Part shown: piece by piece, positions 42,676 to 51,543 of the stretch
Numbering within the stretch: position 1 is the stretch's first letter
How the letters are laid out: every line of letters starts with the position of its first letter
From: Shouchella miscanthi
GTDB taxonomy: Bacteria > Bacillota > Bacilli > Bacillales > Bacillaceae_D
NCBI RefSeq assembly: GCF_007725405.1
Contig: NZ_CP042163.1
Coordinates: 3,720,001 to 3,784,000 of the forward strand
Length of the DNA stretch: 64,000 nt
Reading direction: 5' to 3'
Notes under the pieces: generated by a model
Database searches by the model: none
Told to the model about the DNA's origin: nothing
What the model saw: only the letters and a program-made list of their open reading frames with translations
Position numbers and translations under genes: made by a program

Positions 42676-43252
42676 TCAAATTCACCCAGCTTTTCAATTG
42701 TCATATTCCGAATTTGAGTACTTAATTTAAGCATCTCTATCGTCTTTTTATCTAACTCTTCACTTTCTAAACTTAACAATTGACCAAAGTATAAACTTTG
42801 AAATTCCTTCACCCAACAAAGTTCTAGTTTATTTAAATTATTAATTTTCTTGATTAACCATTTTTGTTTAGGATTAGTTTCACCATAAGTACATAAAAAA
42901 GACTCCACTGCTTTCTCTAAACACTCTCTTGCTGAAATATATGCTGTAAAACTATCTCCTGATTCTAGGGATCCTATTGAATCATCATGACGATTCTCAC
43001 TAAATCTCATACGATTATAAGCAGACAAACGAATAAATTCTTTGTTTTCTAATAATGGTGAAATTAAACTGGTAAATTTTCCTTCACCGAATATTACATA
43101 AGATCTCAAAAACCTGTGATATAATTCAATAAATCATTATCTTTTTTAATTCTCTGAATTTGACTTGAAACAAATTGTTTGCCTAGCAATAACTTTAATG
43201 TGTATTTATTTGATTCAGAACAAAAATTTTCAATTTTTATTTCCTCAATCAT
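42672..43252 (-). pseudogene. Helical (HEPN-like) protein split by a frameshift
   Basis: ATG at 43252, which overlaps the upstream stop as TAATG, opens a 48-codon frame ending in TGA at 43106. The frame shifted by one then continues RSYVIFGEGKFTSLI to 42672. Joined at the TTTTT run near 43110 they give one protein of about 193 residues, helical throughout, with ARECLEKAVESFL and NPKQKWLIKKI reminiscent of HEPN-type helical domains. Tight overlaps on both sides show the gene belongs to the operon. It may be a real mutation, a sequencing error in the T-run, or a programmed shift. Confidence 0.65.
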
Positions 43253-43920
43253 TAAACTAAATTCCTTTTTAACTGTTGATTTAGATTAATAACTACTTGT
43301 CTAGGATTTTGACTTTCATATATAGTTCGCCCAATGATTGCATAATCAGCACCTGCTCTTATTGTTTCTACAAAGTCTCCACCTTGGGCTCCAACACCAC
43401 AAGAAACAATGATTTTTTCAGTACCAATTATGTTTCTAAACTTTTTAATTTGTTCTGGGCGCGTTCCGGGTGCTTGAATACCATAGGCATTTGTAAAGTT
43501 ACATAGTTCTGCAAATTGACTAGAAAAAGTTCTAGTAAATTCTAACCCACCCGGACTTGTTAATTCAGTTACAATAATTACACCTATTTCATTGTTTGCA
43601 ACTTCCATTATTTCTTGAAGCGCATCTGATCCAATAAAACCATGGACCATGATTGCATCAGCTCCTGATTTTTTTACAATTTCAACTATTCTATTATTCG
43701 TAACTGATACGTCTGCCACTTTGAAATCTGCCACAAATTTAATTTTATATTTTTGTTTTATTTCCGTGATAATTGAAATTCCTTCTTTTAATACTAGAGG
43801 ATAATTAAATTTGACAGCATCAATTAAATCATAAGTATCGTCAAGTACTTTAAAAGCATCCTCTTTAGTGTCGGTGTCAAGAGCTAGCATAATATGACTT
43901 TTAGGTTTATCTAAAAACAT
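43252..43920 (-). CDS. pyrF: Orotidine 5'-phosphate decarboxylase, archaeal type
   Basis: A 222-residue TIM-barrel enzyme. VADFKVADVSVTN carries the catalytic Lys/Asp tetrad in the archaeal arrangement, and CGVGAQGGDFVETI with IIGRTIYESQNP is the phosphate-binding end. The IIVTELTSPGGLEF segment is also archaeal in style. Related hexulose-phosphate synthases have a different DMKT motif, so OMP decarboxylase is the better fit. It overlaps the desulfurase-like gene by 14 bp. Two OMP decarboxylases of different descent in one operon is unusual. Confidence 0.8.
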   Translation of the reverse strand: MFLDKPKSHIMLALDTDTKEDAFKVLDDTYDLIDAVKFNYPLVLKEGISIITEIKQKYKIKFVADFKVADVSVTNNRIVEIVKKSGADAIMVHGFIGSDALQEIMEVANNEIGVIIVTELTSPGGLEFTRTFSSQFAELCNFTNAYGIQAPGTRPEQIKKFRNIIGTEKIIVSCGVGAQGGDFVETIRAGADYAIIGRTIYESQNPRQVVINLNQQLKRNLV

Positions 43921-45088
43921 TTAAACTCCCCATTTCTTTTGTTATTTTTTTGACTGCATTAACAAAGTAATCAATATCCATTTTACTGTTATAGTATCCT
44001 GGGCTCACTCTTACTGTACCAAATGGATAAGTCCCTATTGTTTTATGTGCCCGTGGTGAACAATGTAGGCCAGCCCTAGTCACTATATTAAAAGCATTCT
44101 CTAAAACAATTGAAGTCTCTTGCACTGGATTCATACCTCTAATGTTAAAAGATAAAAGAGGGAGGCTATCATTACAACTATTTTTATAGATTTTTATTTC
44201 CTTTAATTCAGATATTTCATCTTCTAAATACTTGTAAATATTCATTTTATGATTAACATAGTTATCTATTCCGATGTAATTAATATGTTTTATCGATTGA
44301 TTAATTGAATACAGCGCTGGAATATTAGGAGTGCCGGTCTCATAATCAGCTTCTTTGTCACTATAAACCAAGTTAACTTCACTACCTTTACCTGTACCAC
44401 CGTTTAGATGTATTCGCATCTTTAAACTTGATTTAAAGTATAAAGCTCCTATTCCCGTGAAGGCCAGCAAACCTTTATGACCAGAAAAAGCCATGAGATC
44501 GACGTTCATTTCTTTTAAACTGAAGGCTGTACTACCTATAGATTGAGAAGCATCTAAAAAAACTTTAACACCATTGGATGAAGCTATTTGACCAAATTCT
44601 TTCTTGAAAATGAAATTACCGGTAACATTTGAACCATGAATCATTATTAACATTGTTGTATTTGGTTTTTTAAGCCGAGTAAATTCAATGGCGAACTCCT
44701 CTGCTGTAGAGTTGTCATCTATTTTATCTAGAGTTGAATATGTTATTAACCCTTCTTCTTTTAAAGCCTCTAAAGTTCTAGCTACTGCAGCATGCTCATA
44801 TTTTGAGGTAATTACATGGTCTCCTTTATTTAAGCATCCTCTTAAACCTATATTAATTGCATGTGTAGAATTCAACGTAAATACTAAATTTTCTTTTCCT
44901 TCGCAATCAATAAAATTTTTAAACAATTCTCTCGTTTCTTCTAGAAGATTTTCTAAATTATAGTTACTGCTGTATCCTCTTCTATTTAATGTTTGGGGCT
45001 CTGAGAAAACGAATTTATCAATATCAAACCGATGCTTTGGAAAACTGGTAGATGCATTATCTAAGTATATAAGTTGATCATTAACCAA
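43907..45088 (-). CDS. Class V aminotransferase-fold enzyme, cysteine desulfurase-like
   Basis: A 393-residue PLP enzyme. YLDNASTSFPK opens it, SGHKGLLAFTGIG (about residue 202) carries the PLP lysine, NIPALYSINQSI follows, and GLHCSPRAHKTIG (about residue 349) holds a Cys at the place of the sulfur-carrying Cys in SufS-type desulfurases. It would therefore release sulfur from cysteine as a persulfide. It is the first gene of the operon, right after a strong promoter, and no iron-sulfur assembly genes are near. I infer sulfur delivery to a nucleotide-type product. Confidence 0.75.
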   Translation of the reverse strand: MVNDQLIYLDNASTSFPKHRFDIDKFVFSEPQTLNRRGYSSNYNLENLLEETRELFKNFIDCEGKENLVFTLNSTHAINIGLRGCLNKGDHVITSKYEHAAVARTLEALKEEGLITYSTLDKIDDNSTAEEFAIEFTRLKKPNTTMLIMIHGSNVTGNFIFKKEFGQIASSNGVKVFLDASQSIGSTAFSLKEMNVDLMAFSGHKGLLAFTGIGALYFKSSLKMRIHLNGGTGKGSEVNLVYSDKEADYETGTPNIPALYSINQSIKHINYIGIDNYVNHKMNIYKYLEDEISELKEIKIYKNSCNDSLPLLSFNIRGMNPVQETSIVLENAFNIVTRAGLHCSPRAHKTIGTYPFGTVRVSPGYYNSKMDIDYFVNAVKKITKEMGSLNVFR

Positions 45089-45137
45089 TTTATTACTCCC
45101 TTCTTAATTTTTACTATTTTTTGAACTTGTGCTAAAT

Positions 45138-45171
45138 ATTATACAAACACTAATAGTTTGTCAATATTAGT
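45138..45171 (-). promoter_or_regulatory. Strong promoter with overlapping operator dyad
   Basis: On the minus strand TTGACA (45164-45159) and TATAAT (45143-45138) are both perfect, with a 15-bp spacer. ACTAATA (45149-45155) and TATTAGT (45165-45171) form an inverted repeat that straddles the -35 box, a likely repressor site for the six-gene cassette. Confidence 0.65.
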
Positions 45172-45315
45172 ATAAAAAAAGCTTAAAAAGTTTAAATATC
45201 CTAACAAAGAAAATAAAAATAGATCCATTGTTCGTTTTTCGCTTTTTATATTATCACAAATCACACTTAAATTTTTTAATATCAATCATATCAATTTCTA
45301 TACTTCAGCAACAAA

Positions 45316-45354
45316 AAGAGGCTAACTATCAGATTTACTGACAATTAGCCTCTT
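45316..45354 (-). terminator. Rho-independent terminator
   Basis: AAGAGGCTAA and TTAGCCTCTT form a 10-bp stem extended by a partial inner stem. On the minus strand TTTTTG follows. It blocks transcription coming from the IS element side. Confidence 0.75.
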
Positions 45355-45538
45355 GTGTATGTCCAACTATTACAAAAATCGCGACAATGTCGAAAATTAT
45401 AAATAGATTCTATCCTTCAAAAAGGATGACAAACATCCGTTGACCTTGTCAGTCTCTCAGGACTGGATTAAAGGTATCATAATTAATTTTCTATATTATT
45501 ACAAAAAAAAATCATATCGTCAACTTTTTTAAAAAAAG

Positions 45539-46880
45539 GGGAGCGTCAAGAATTTTGTGTAAATAGAAACCCTCATCTATGACAATCAATCATTACTTCG
45601 TTTAAACATGCTTACCAACTCAGCTCTTGCTAAATCAAACCCAAGGTGACAACGCGTAGAAAATTTTTGATTATAGGGTTCAAATTGACTAACAAGGAAC
45701 CGCTCAATGGACGGTTAGTTTGGAAACTGCTCTTTTCGCTTGCTGTATTTCTTTATCTGTTTGTTAAAGGATTCGATGAGATTGGTGGAATAAATGCTTC
45801 TCCAAATCGCTTGAGGAAAATCGTAAAACGTGAGGATAAAAGCGTTCTCCTCAAGTGATTGCGTTGCTCTTGGATAGACCCTTCTCCATTTTGCCACAAA
45901 CTTATCAAGCGCTCTTTGCCCCTCTTGTTTGTTGGTAGCACGGTAGACTCGCTTAAAATCATCACAGACTTCTGCTCGGTCCGAAACGCGAACTTTGTGC
46001 GCTAGGTTGCGTGAAAGATCGACGCAACACGCTTGATAGGATGAAAAAGGAAACATGCTTTGAATGGAATTTACGATTCCTTTAAGTCCATCCGATACAA
46101 AAAGCAACACGTCTTCGACGCCTCGATTCTGAAGGTCCTCTAGGACCTCTTTCCAGACCAAAGCGGATTCAGTTGGAGCGATGGTGTATGCCAACACTTC
46201 TTTCGTCCCGTCCCCTTGAATACCAATAGCTAAATAGATGGCTTCTTTTGAAACGGTGTTCCGTTTAATCGCAATAAAAGTCGCATCTAAATAGATGCAA
46301 ACATAGCGCTTTGAGAGTGTTCGTGTTTTAAAGGCCTCGACTTGTTTTTCCATCGTTTTCGTCATATTCGAGATGGTTTGTGGCGTGTAGTGATGGCCGT
46401 ACATGCGCTCAAGGAGATCGGAAATCTCACCTGTCGTTACCCCTTTTTGATACATATGGATGACGAATGACTCTAGCGTATCATTGGATCGTTTATAAGG
46501 AGCGACTGTTTGTTGGTGAAAATCGCCATTTCGATCTCTAGGCATGGAAAGGTGAAGATCACCAGATTCTGTACGAAGCGTACGCGAGTACGCACCATTC
46601 CTTGAATTTCCTGAACCGAACCCGCTACGATCGTGTTTTTCGTAGTCAAGAAAAGCCGTTAACTCTGTAAGTAGAAGAGTGTTGACTGCTTTTTCTAAGT
46701 GCATTCGAAAAACTTCTTTCAAATCTTCTTTACGAACTAGAGCTTGAGCAATATCTGTAGTAAAATCAGTCATAGGGAAGTCCTCTTTTCTATGGGTTGG
46801 TTGTGGTGACTTAATTCTACTAGAAAAGGGCTTCCTTTTTTCGTGCATTTATTCATTTACACAAGATATTTTACGCTCTC
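45539..46880 (-). mobile_element. IS256-family insertion sequence
   Basis: The element is 1342 bp. Its ends are imperfect inverted repeats of 26 bp: both share GAGCGT near the outer end and TTGTGTAAAT at the inner end, with mismatches in between. AAAAAAAG occurs directly outside both ends (45531-45538 and 46881-46888) as an 8-bp target duplication, the size expected for the family, although the A-rich site makes this less certain. It encodes one transposase, interrupted near its end. Confidence 0.85.
45586..46773 (-). pseudogene. IS256-family transposase with premature stop
   Basis: ATG at 46773 opens a mutator-type transposase (MTDFTTDIAQALVRKEDLKE). The DDE residues are visible in YVCIYLDATFIAI, LLFVSDGLKGI and the Glu in LIESFNKQIKKYSKRKEQFP. 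An in-frame TAA at 45715 stops it after FPN; beyond it the same frame continues PSIERFLVSQFEPYNQKFST and on to TGA at 45586, restoring the 394-codon family length. One nonsense mutation thus removes the last 42 residues. The catalytic core is whole, so activity is uncertain. Confidence 0.85.
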
Positions 46881-46888
46881 AAAAAAAG

Positions 46889-47226
46889 CTTTTGTATCCA
46901 ATTTTTTTTAGGAACAAAAATATTTCCAATTATACGCTTTAAACCGCCCTTTTAGCTATTCTGTTTCATCTTAATTATGCCCTAAAAAATAACTATACAG
47001 GATCATTACGATGTTCAATATTAATGAACAGTATTCCTTAATAAAAAATCTAATAAATTCTTCCATTTTATTGGTTTGGGAGTGTTCATAGAGGTCTAGA
47101 ATTATAAAAATGACTTCTCATTATATGTTTATTAATGTCCCTAAATTCCTACTAGCTACTAATCTTATCACTCCACTTATATAAACATAAATAAACGCGA
47201 TAGAATAAATCCATTCCATCGGACGA
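46889..47226. other. Gene-free stretch between IS element and ywnB
   Basis: AT-rich DNA with no open frame that has a ribosome binding site and no clear hairpin. It was probably intergenic before insertion of the IS element. I see no other structure. Confidence 0.5.
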
Positions 47227-47859
47227 TCAAACCGAGCTGTTTCCTACAACGGTAAATCGTTCATTCCAGTGCTGTGGCTGTTCAATTTCATCCAGTACAG
47301 CTATAGCAAAGTCAGCATAGCTAATATAGCTTTCACCGGCTTGATTCAAAATGAGCTGGTCTTTTCCTTTTGTATACGTACCTGTACGCTTGCCTTCCGC
47401 ATCAAAGAATGCCGCTGGACTCATGTAGGTCCATGTTAAGCTTGTCGTTTCCAGCAACTTTTCCAGCATAAGGCCTGCACCTTTCGCGATAGGTTTATAC
47501 GCCTCTGGAAAATCAGGCGTATCAAGTAAGCGTAAGCCCTTTTCCTTATCCACATAAAGACTTCCTGCCCCACCAATAATGATAAGCGGCGTATCGGTTT
47601 CGCTAAAAGCTTTTATAAAAGCGTCTCCAGCAAGCACAAACGATTCGGTATCGAATGCACCATACGCACTCACAACTGCATCGAATCCCTTCACATCGTC
47701 ACCCGACAAATGGAACACATCTATTTCTTTAACCTCTATCGACTCACTGACCTTACTCGAATCGCGCACGAAGCCAATCACTTCATGCCCTCGATTCAAC
47801 GCTTCTTTAACGACGAGTTGCCCTGCTTTCCCATTTGCTCCGATTACACCAATTTTCAT
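47227..47859 (-). CDS. ywnB: NAD(P)-binding oxidoreductase, YwnB-like
   Basis: A 210-residue atypical short-chain reductase with Rossmann motif VIGANGKAGQLVV at the N-terminus, DAVVSAYGAF as the second strand and YISYADFAIAVLDEIEQ near the end. It is divergent from an Rrf2 regulator, the same pairing as ywnB/ywnA in B. subtilis. The substrate is unknown; the Rrf2 partner suggests induction by electrophile or redox stress. GAGG precedes the ATG. Confidence 0.8.
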   Translation of the reverse strand: MKIGVIGANGKAGQLVVKEALNRGHEVIGFVRDSSKVSESIEVKEIDVFHLSGDDVKGFDAVVSAYGAFDTESFVLAGDAFIKAFSETDTPLIIIGGAGSLYVDKEKGLRLLDTPDFPEAYKPIAKGAGLMLEKLLETTSLTWTYMSPAAFFDAEGKRTGTYTKGKDQLILNQAGESYISYADFAIAVLDEIEQPQHWNERFTVVGNSSV

Positions 47860-47886
47860 CTGTTTTTCCTCCTTGAGTGGTAAACC

Positions 47887-47923
47887 TGTAATTAAATTAG
47901 TTACTTGTAATCATAATAGTTAC
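47887..47923. promoter_or_regulatory. Duplicated 18-bp operator between ywnB and ywnA
   Basis: TGTAATTAAATTAGTTAC (47887-47904) and TGTAATCATAATAGTTAC (47906-47923) differ at three positions and lie 19 bp apart. Each is an imperfect palindrome with GTAA and TTAC ends. They lie in the 135-bp gap between the divergent genes and are the likely Rrf2 binding sites. Confidence 0.7.
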
Positions 47924-47994
47924 ATCCGATTCGTTTGTCAACCTTTTTTCTATGCTATACTGAAGCAAAAGCGAAGGAAAAAGAAGGTGACACC

Positions 47995-48417
47995 ATGACC
48001 ATCAGCAGTCGATTCACTGTTGGCGTTCATATTCTTGCATTACTCGAATTCAACCAAGAAACGGCAATCACATCAGAATTCATTGCCGCTAGCGTTAACA
48101 CGAACCCAGCTCTCATCCGTAAACTGATGGGGATGCTAAAGAAAGCTCATTTAATTGATGTAAAACCTGGCGTAGCTGGGGCAAAACTAGCAAAAAACTT
48201 GAGTGAGATTACGTTGTTAGATGTCTATCATGCTGTTCATGCGGTTAAGGAAAATGAGCTATTCTCTGTTCATAAAGCACCTACCATTGATTGCGAAGTA
48301 GGGAACAACATTCAACTAACGTTAACACCCGTTCTCCACTCTGCGCAAAAAGCACTCGAAGACCAATTGGCTTCTGTCACCATGGAAGCAATTGTTCATG
48401 ATATGAAATCTTCTTGA
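47995..48417 (+). CDS. ywnA: Rrf2-family transcription regulator, YwnA-like
   Basis: A 140-residue winged-helix regulator (SRFTVGVHILALLEFNQ, and SEFIAASVNTNPALIRKLMG as the recognition region). Only one Cys (TIDCEV) is present, so it cannot bind an Fe-S cluster through the usual three cysteines and more likely senses through that thiol. The ATG at 47995 follows GAAGGTGACACC; the longer frame from 47935 lacks a ribosome binding site. It probably represses ywnB and itself. Confidence 0.85.
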   Translation: MTISSRFTVGVHILALLEFNQETAITSEFIAASVNTNPALIRKLMGMLKKAHLIDVKPGVAGAKLAKNLSEITLLDVYHAVHAVKENELFSVHKAPTIDCEVGNNIQLTLTPVLHSAQKALEDQLASVTMEAIVHDMKSS

Positions 48418-48433
48418 TTGACGATGCCAAAGA

Positions 48434-48466
48434 AAAGACAGCAGACCACCCGTGTCTGCTGTCTTT
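48434..48466. terminator. Bidirectional terminator
   Basis: AAAGACAGCAGA and TCTGCTGTCTTT form a perfect 12-bp stem between the convergent ywnA and gntP-like genes. Confidence 0.85.
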
Positions 48467-48472
48467 CATTTG

Positions 48473-49825
48473 TTATACGAGAATGGCCCATAGAATCATC
48501 GTTACTATAATGGTCACGATGCCTTGTAGTAAGGTTGCCATTGTTTGCGCTTTATACGCATCATTGACTTTCATCCCGGTAAATTGTGCAACCACCCAGA
48601 AATAACTATCATTCACATGAGAGACGGTCATCGCACCCGCACCTACGGCCATTACGACAAGTGCTAATGGAATCGCCCCTTCGATCCCCATAATCGGTAG
48701 CATCGGTGCAATTAACGATGACGTAATCACAAGGGATGTGGTTGAAGAGCCTTGGGCTGTTTTTAACGCAGCCGCTAGTAAGAATGGTACAAGCAAGAAC
48801 ATGGCTCCTGTGAATATACCGCTAATGTCCCAGCTTTGAATGATGTCTTCTACACCTGAATTTCGGATAACAGTACCAAAAGAACCACCGACACCTGTTA
48901 TTAACAGAATAGGTGCAGCATCCTTCAGCGCTTGGCTCATCCAGCCTGTTAGGGTTTCTTCATTAAACGCCGGCAAGAGTGGTAACGCTGCCACAACACC
49001 GATTAATAAAGCAATAACCGGTTTTCCTAAGAACATAAGGAAGTTCGCAAAGCCACCTTCCACGCCCAAAACCGCAATAATAGAGCCAAGGCCAATTAAA
49101 ACAATTGGCAGTAAGATGGGGAGAAATGCTGAAAACGTCGAAGGCATTTTCCCGAAGGACGCAACGACTTTATCATAATCAAACTCTTCTCCTGCTGCTG
49201 TCACATCTTCTGGCACTTCAATTTTGGTTGCAACTTTAATGGACCAGAGATAACCGACGAATGTAGCAGGAACCGCTACGATTAATCCGATAAAGATCAC
49301 AGTGCCTAAATAGGCGTCTGCTCCAATGTTCCCAGCCGCGGCAATCGGACCAGGTGTAGGAGGAACAAGGGTATGTGTAGCGTATAAACCTGTTGCCAGG
49401 GCAACAGACATTGACGCCATTGACACCTTCGCTCGTTTTGATAGCGCTTTCCTTAAACTGTTTAAAATAATAAAGCCTGAATCACAAAATACAGGAATTG
49501 ATACAATGAACCCAATAATGCTCATCGCTAGCTGAGGATGCTTCGGTCCAACGATTCGAAGAACGACTTCTGCCATTCGATAAGCCGCACCAGCCTTTTC
49601 TAAAATAACCCCAATAATTGTCCCAAAGACAATGACGAGACCAATACTCATCATCAAGTTCCCAAAGCCTGTGTTCATGCTTTCAACAATCAGATCAAAG
49701 GACATACCTGACGCAAAACCAACAAATAAGGTACCGAGTAATAAGGATAAAAACGGATGTACTTTAAATTTAGAAGTAGCGACAATAATAAGTAAAACAC
49801 CAAGTGCAATAATAAGAAATAGCAT
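48473..49825 (-). CDS. gntP: GntP-family permease, probable glycerate or gluconate uptake
   Basis: A 450-residue transporter with 12-14 helices. SIIGFIVSIPVFCDSGFIIL and VPPTPGPIAAAGNIGADAYL are signature segments of the GntP family, and AMTVSHVNDSYFWVVAQFTG is near the end. The start is ATG at 49825, with GGGGG six bases before it. It follows a glycerate kinase gene by 46 bp, so glycerate is the more likely substrate here. Confidence 0.88.
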   Translation of the reverse strand: MLFLIIALGVLLIIVATSKFKVHPFLSLLLGTLFVGFASGMSFDLIVESMNTGFGNLMMSIGLVIVFGTIIGVILEKAGAAYRMAEVVLRIVGPKHPQLAMSIIGFIVSIPVFCDSGFIILNSLRKALSKRAKVSMASMSVALATGLYATHTLVPPTPGPIAAAGNIGADAYLGTVIFIGLIVAVPATFVGYLWSIKVATKIEVPEDVTAAGEEFDYDKVVASFGKMPSTFSAFLPILLPIVLIGLGSIIAVLGVEGGFANFLMFLGKPVIALLIGVVAALPLLPAFNEETLTGWMSQALKDAAPILLITGVGGSFGTVIRNSGVEDIIQSWDISGIFTGAMFLLVPFLLAAALKTAQGSSTTSLVITSSLIAPMLPIMGIEGAIPLALVVMAVGAGAMTVSHVNDSYFWVVAQFTGMKVNDAYKAQTMATLLQGIVTIIVTMILWAILV

Positions 49826-49871
49826 GGTCATCCCCCTTTTTGAGCAGGCATTCACGCCTGCTCATGTGTCG

Positions 49872-51008
49872 TTAATCTCGAAACGCAAAAAATGTTCGCA
49901 CGACTTGTTCAGTGGTCAGTGCTAGATATTCACTGCACCCCTCCATTGCTTGCTCTAAATTCATAGGTCCTTTCACAATACTGAATACACTTGTGATCCC
50001 GTATTGATACAGCTCTTCAATTCCTTCGCCAACAGACCCTGCAATGGCAATAACCGGAATACCTTGCTTTTTCGCCGCTTCCGCTACACCCATCGGCGTC
50101 TTTCCAGAAGCGGTTTGATCATCAATTTGCCCTTCTCCTGTTAACACGAGATCAGCGCCTACAAGCTTCTTTTCTAAATGCGTATGCTCGATGACAAGAT
50201 CAATGCCTCTTCTCATGGAAGAAGGAAAAAACGCTTGAAACGCTCCGCCTATTCCACCAGCTGCACCTGCACCAGCTTGATCATGGAGACGAATTCCTGT
50301 CTGTTTCTCAATTAAGTCCGCCCATGTGGTTAACCCACGATCCAGTTCCTCCACCATTTCTTGAGTCGCCCCTTTTTGAGGGCCAAACACAGCCGATGCC
50401 CCAGTCGGACCAACGAACGGATTTTGAACATCAGATGCAATTAAAAAGGTAGACTCACGAATACGCTTGTCAAACAAAGCATCATCAATGGCCGTAATCT
50501 GACCAACCGCTTCTCCACCGTATCCCACAGATTCGCCTTGCTCATCGAGAAGCTTCATTCCTAGTGCTTGTAGCATACCAGTGCCGCCATCATTCGTGGC
50601 ACTTCCACCAATCGCTAAAACAAACGAACGATACCCTGCATCCAATGCCGCTTTAATGAGCTCTCCAGTCCCTAGAGTCGTCGTCACCATCGGATTACGC
50701 TCATGAGCCGGAATTAACACAAGCCCTGACGCACTTGCCATTTCAATTACACACGTCTTCCCATCACCAAGAACGCCATATTCTGCGGTAACCGCCTTAC
50801 GAGTCGGTCCTTTCACTTGAACTTCAACTTTTTTTCCTTCTGTTGCTGTAACGAGGCTATCCATCGTGCCTTCCCCACCATCTGCAACAGGAACGGAGAC
50901 GACTTCAGCATTTGGAAGCGCTTTCGATATGGCCTGCTTCATGACAGCCGCTACGTCAACAGCCGATAAACTGCCTTTAAACGAATCTGGCGCAATCACG
51001 ATTTTCAT
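49872..51008 (-). CDS. glxK: Glycerate kinase
   Basis: A 378-residue kinase of the GarK/GlxK family. The N-terminus KIVIAPDSFKGSLSAVDVA, VADGGEGTMDSL, the central AIGGSATNDGGTGMLQALG, and VLTGEGQIDDQTASGKTPMG are the family signatures. It phosphorylates glycerate to phosphoglycerate, feeding lower glycolysis. It is the first gene of a two-gene unit with the permease. No regulator gene is adjacent. Confidence 0.93.
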   Translation of the reverse strand: MKIVIAPDSFKGSLSAVDVAAVMKQAISKALPNAEVVSVPVADGGEGTMDSLVTATEGKKVEVQVKGPTRKAVTAEYGVLGDGKTCVIEMASASGLVLIPAHERNPMVTTTLGTGELIKAALDAGYRSFVLAIGGSATNDGGTGMLQALGMKLLDEQGESVGYGGEAVGQITAIDDALFDKRIRESTFLIASDVQNPFVGPTGASAVFGPQKGATQEMVEELDRGLTTWADLIEKQTGIRLHDQAGAGAAGGIGGAFQAFFPSSMRRGIDLVIEHTHLEKKLVGADLVLTGEGQIDDQTASGKTPMGVAEAAKKQGIPVIAIAGSVGEGIEELYQYGITSVFSIVKGPMNLEQAMEGCSEYLALTTEQVVRTFFAFRD

Positions 51009-51150
51009 GTTGTAACCACCTTACGTCATTCTTATAAAGATGATTATAATCTGAATATACACGTTTTACATCGTGCGAAATGCACAAAAAATAACGGAAA
51101 AATTATAGTTTTATTGTACACATCTGACAATGGGGCCACAAACAATACAA

Positions 51151-51184
51151 AGAGCGAGTTAAGCTCAAAAAGCCCTCTCGCTCG
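51151..51184 (-). terminator. Hairpin after the toxin gene
   Basis: GAGCGAG and CTCGCTC pair around an 18-nt loop. The T-run on the minus strand is short. Probable terminator of the toxin-antitoxin unit. Confidence 0.5.
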
Positions 51185-51204
51185 AATACGTGTTTAGCTG
51201 TAAC

Positions 51205-51543
51205 TTACTTATTTGACTTTAATCTTTCACTAGCACTATCAAAAACTTTACCATCGCTTCTTGTGCCTATTGCGATTAATTCAACGTTTATCAATTGAAC
51301 CGTCATTTCACCCAATTCGTTCTCTTTTATTCTAAAAACAACTCTTATCCCATCTCTTCGGTATTTTAATTCCTTACAACCAATCAATTTGCCCGTTAAC
51401 GGTTTGCCTATTTCATCTGCTCTTTCTTCAAGCCTTCTAATACCCGTTGCAATTAATTTCTTCGTAGAACCATCTAACTTTCTATACTCTTTTTCTGCTT
51501 CTTCATCGATAAAAACAACGTTAAATCTTTTTTGCTGCGACAT
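51205..51543 (-). CDS. RelE/ParE-superfamily toxin
   Basis: A 112-residue protein beginning MSQQKRFNVVFIDEEAEKEY, with a central KELKYRRDGIRVVFRI that matches the RelE/ParE core strands and carries basic residues suited to RNA cleavage at the ribosome. Its start overlaps the antitoxin stop in TAATG. RelE toxins cut mRNA in the ribosomal A site, ParE toxins poison gyrase; I cannot tell which from the sequence. Confidence 0.82.
   Translation of the reverse strand: MSQQKRFNVVFIDEEAEKEYRKLDGSTKKLIATGIRRLEERADEIGKPLTGKLIGCKELKYRRDGIRVVFRIKENELGEMTVQLINVELIAIGTRSDGKVFDSASERLKSNK

Larger units (their letters stand above)
45089..45538. other. AT-rich non-coding stretch between cassette and IS element
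   Basis: There are no genes. It contains the cassette promoter with its operator dyad, a terminator at 45316-45354, and otherwise AT-rich DNA up to the IS target duplication at 45531-45538. Confidence 0.6.

Noticed and set aside
43252-43920. Hexulose-6-phosphate synthase for the short decarboxylase
   Set aside because: The DFKVADV and GVGAQGGD motifs fit archaeal OMP decarboxylase, not the DMKT motif of hexulose synthases.
48414-48605. 63-codon plus-strand ORF after ywnA
   Set aside because: It begins inside the ywnA stop region, crosses the terminator hairpin and then runs antisense to the gntP-like gene.
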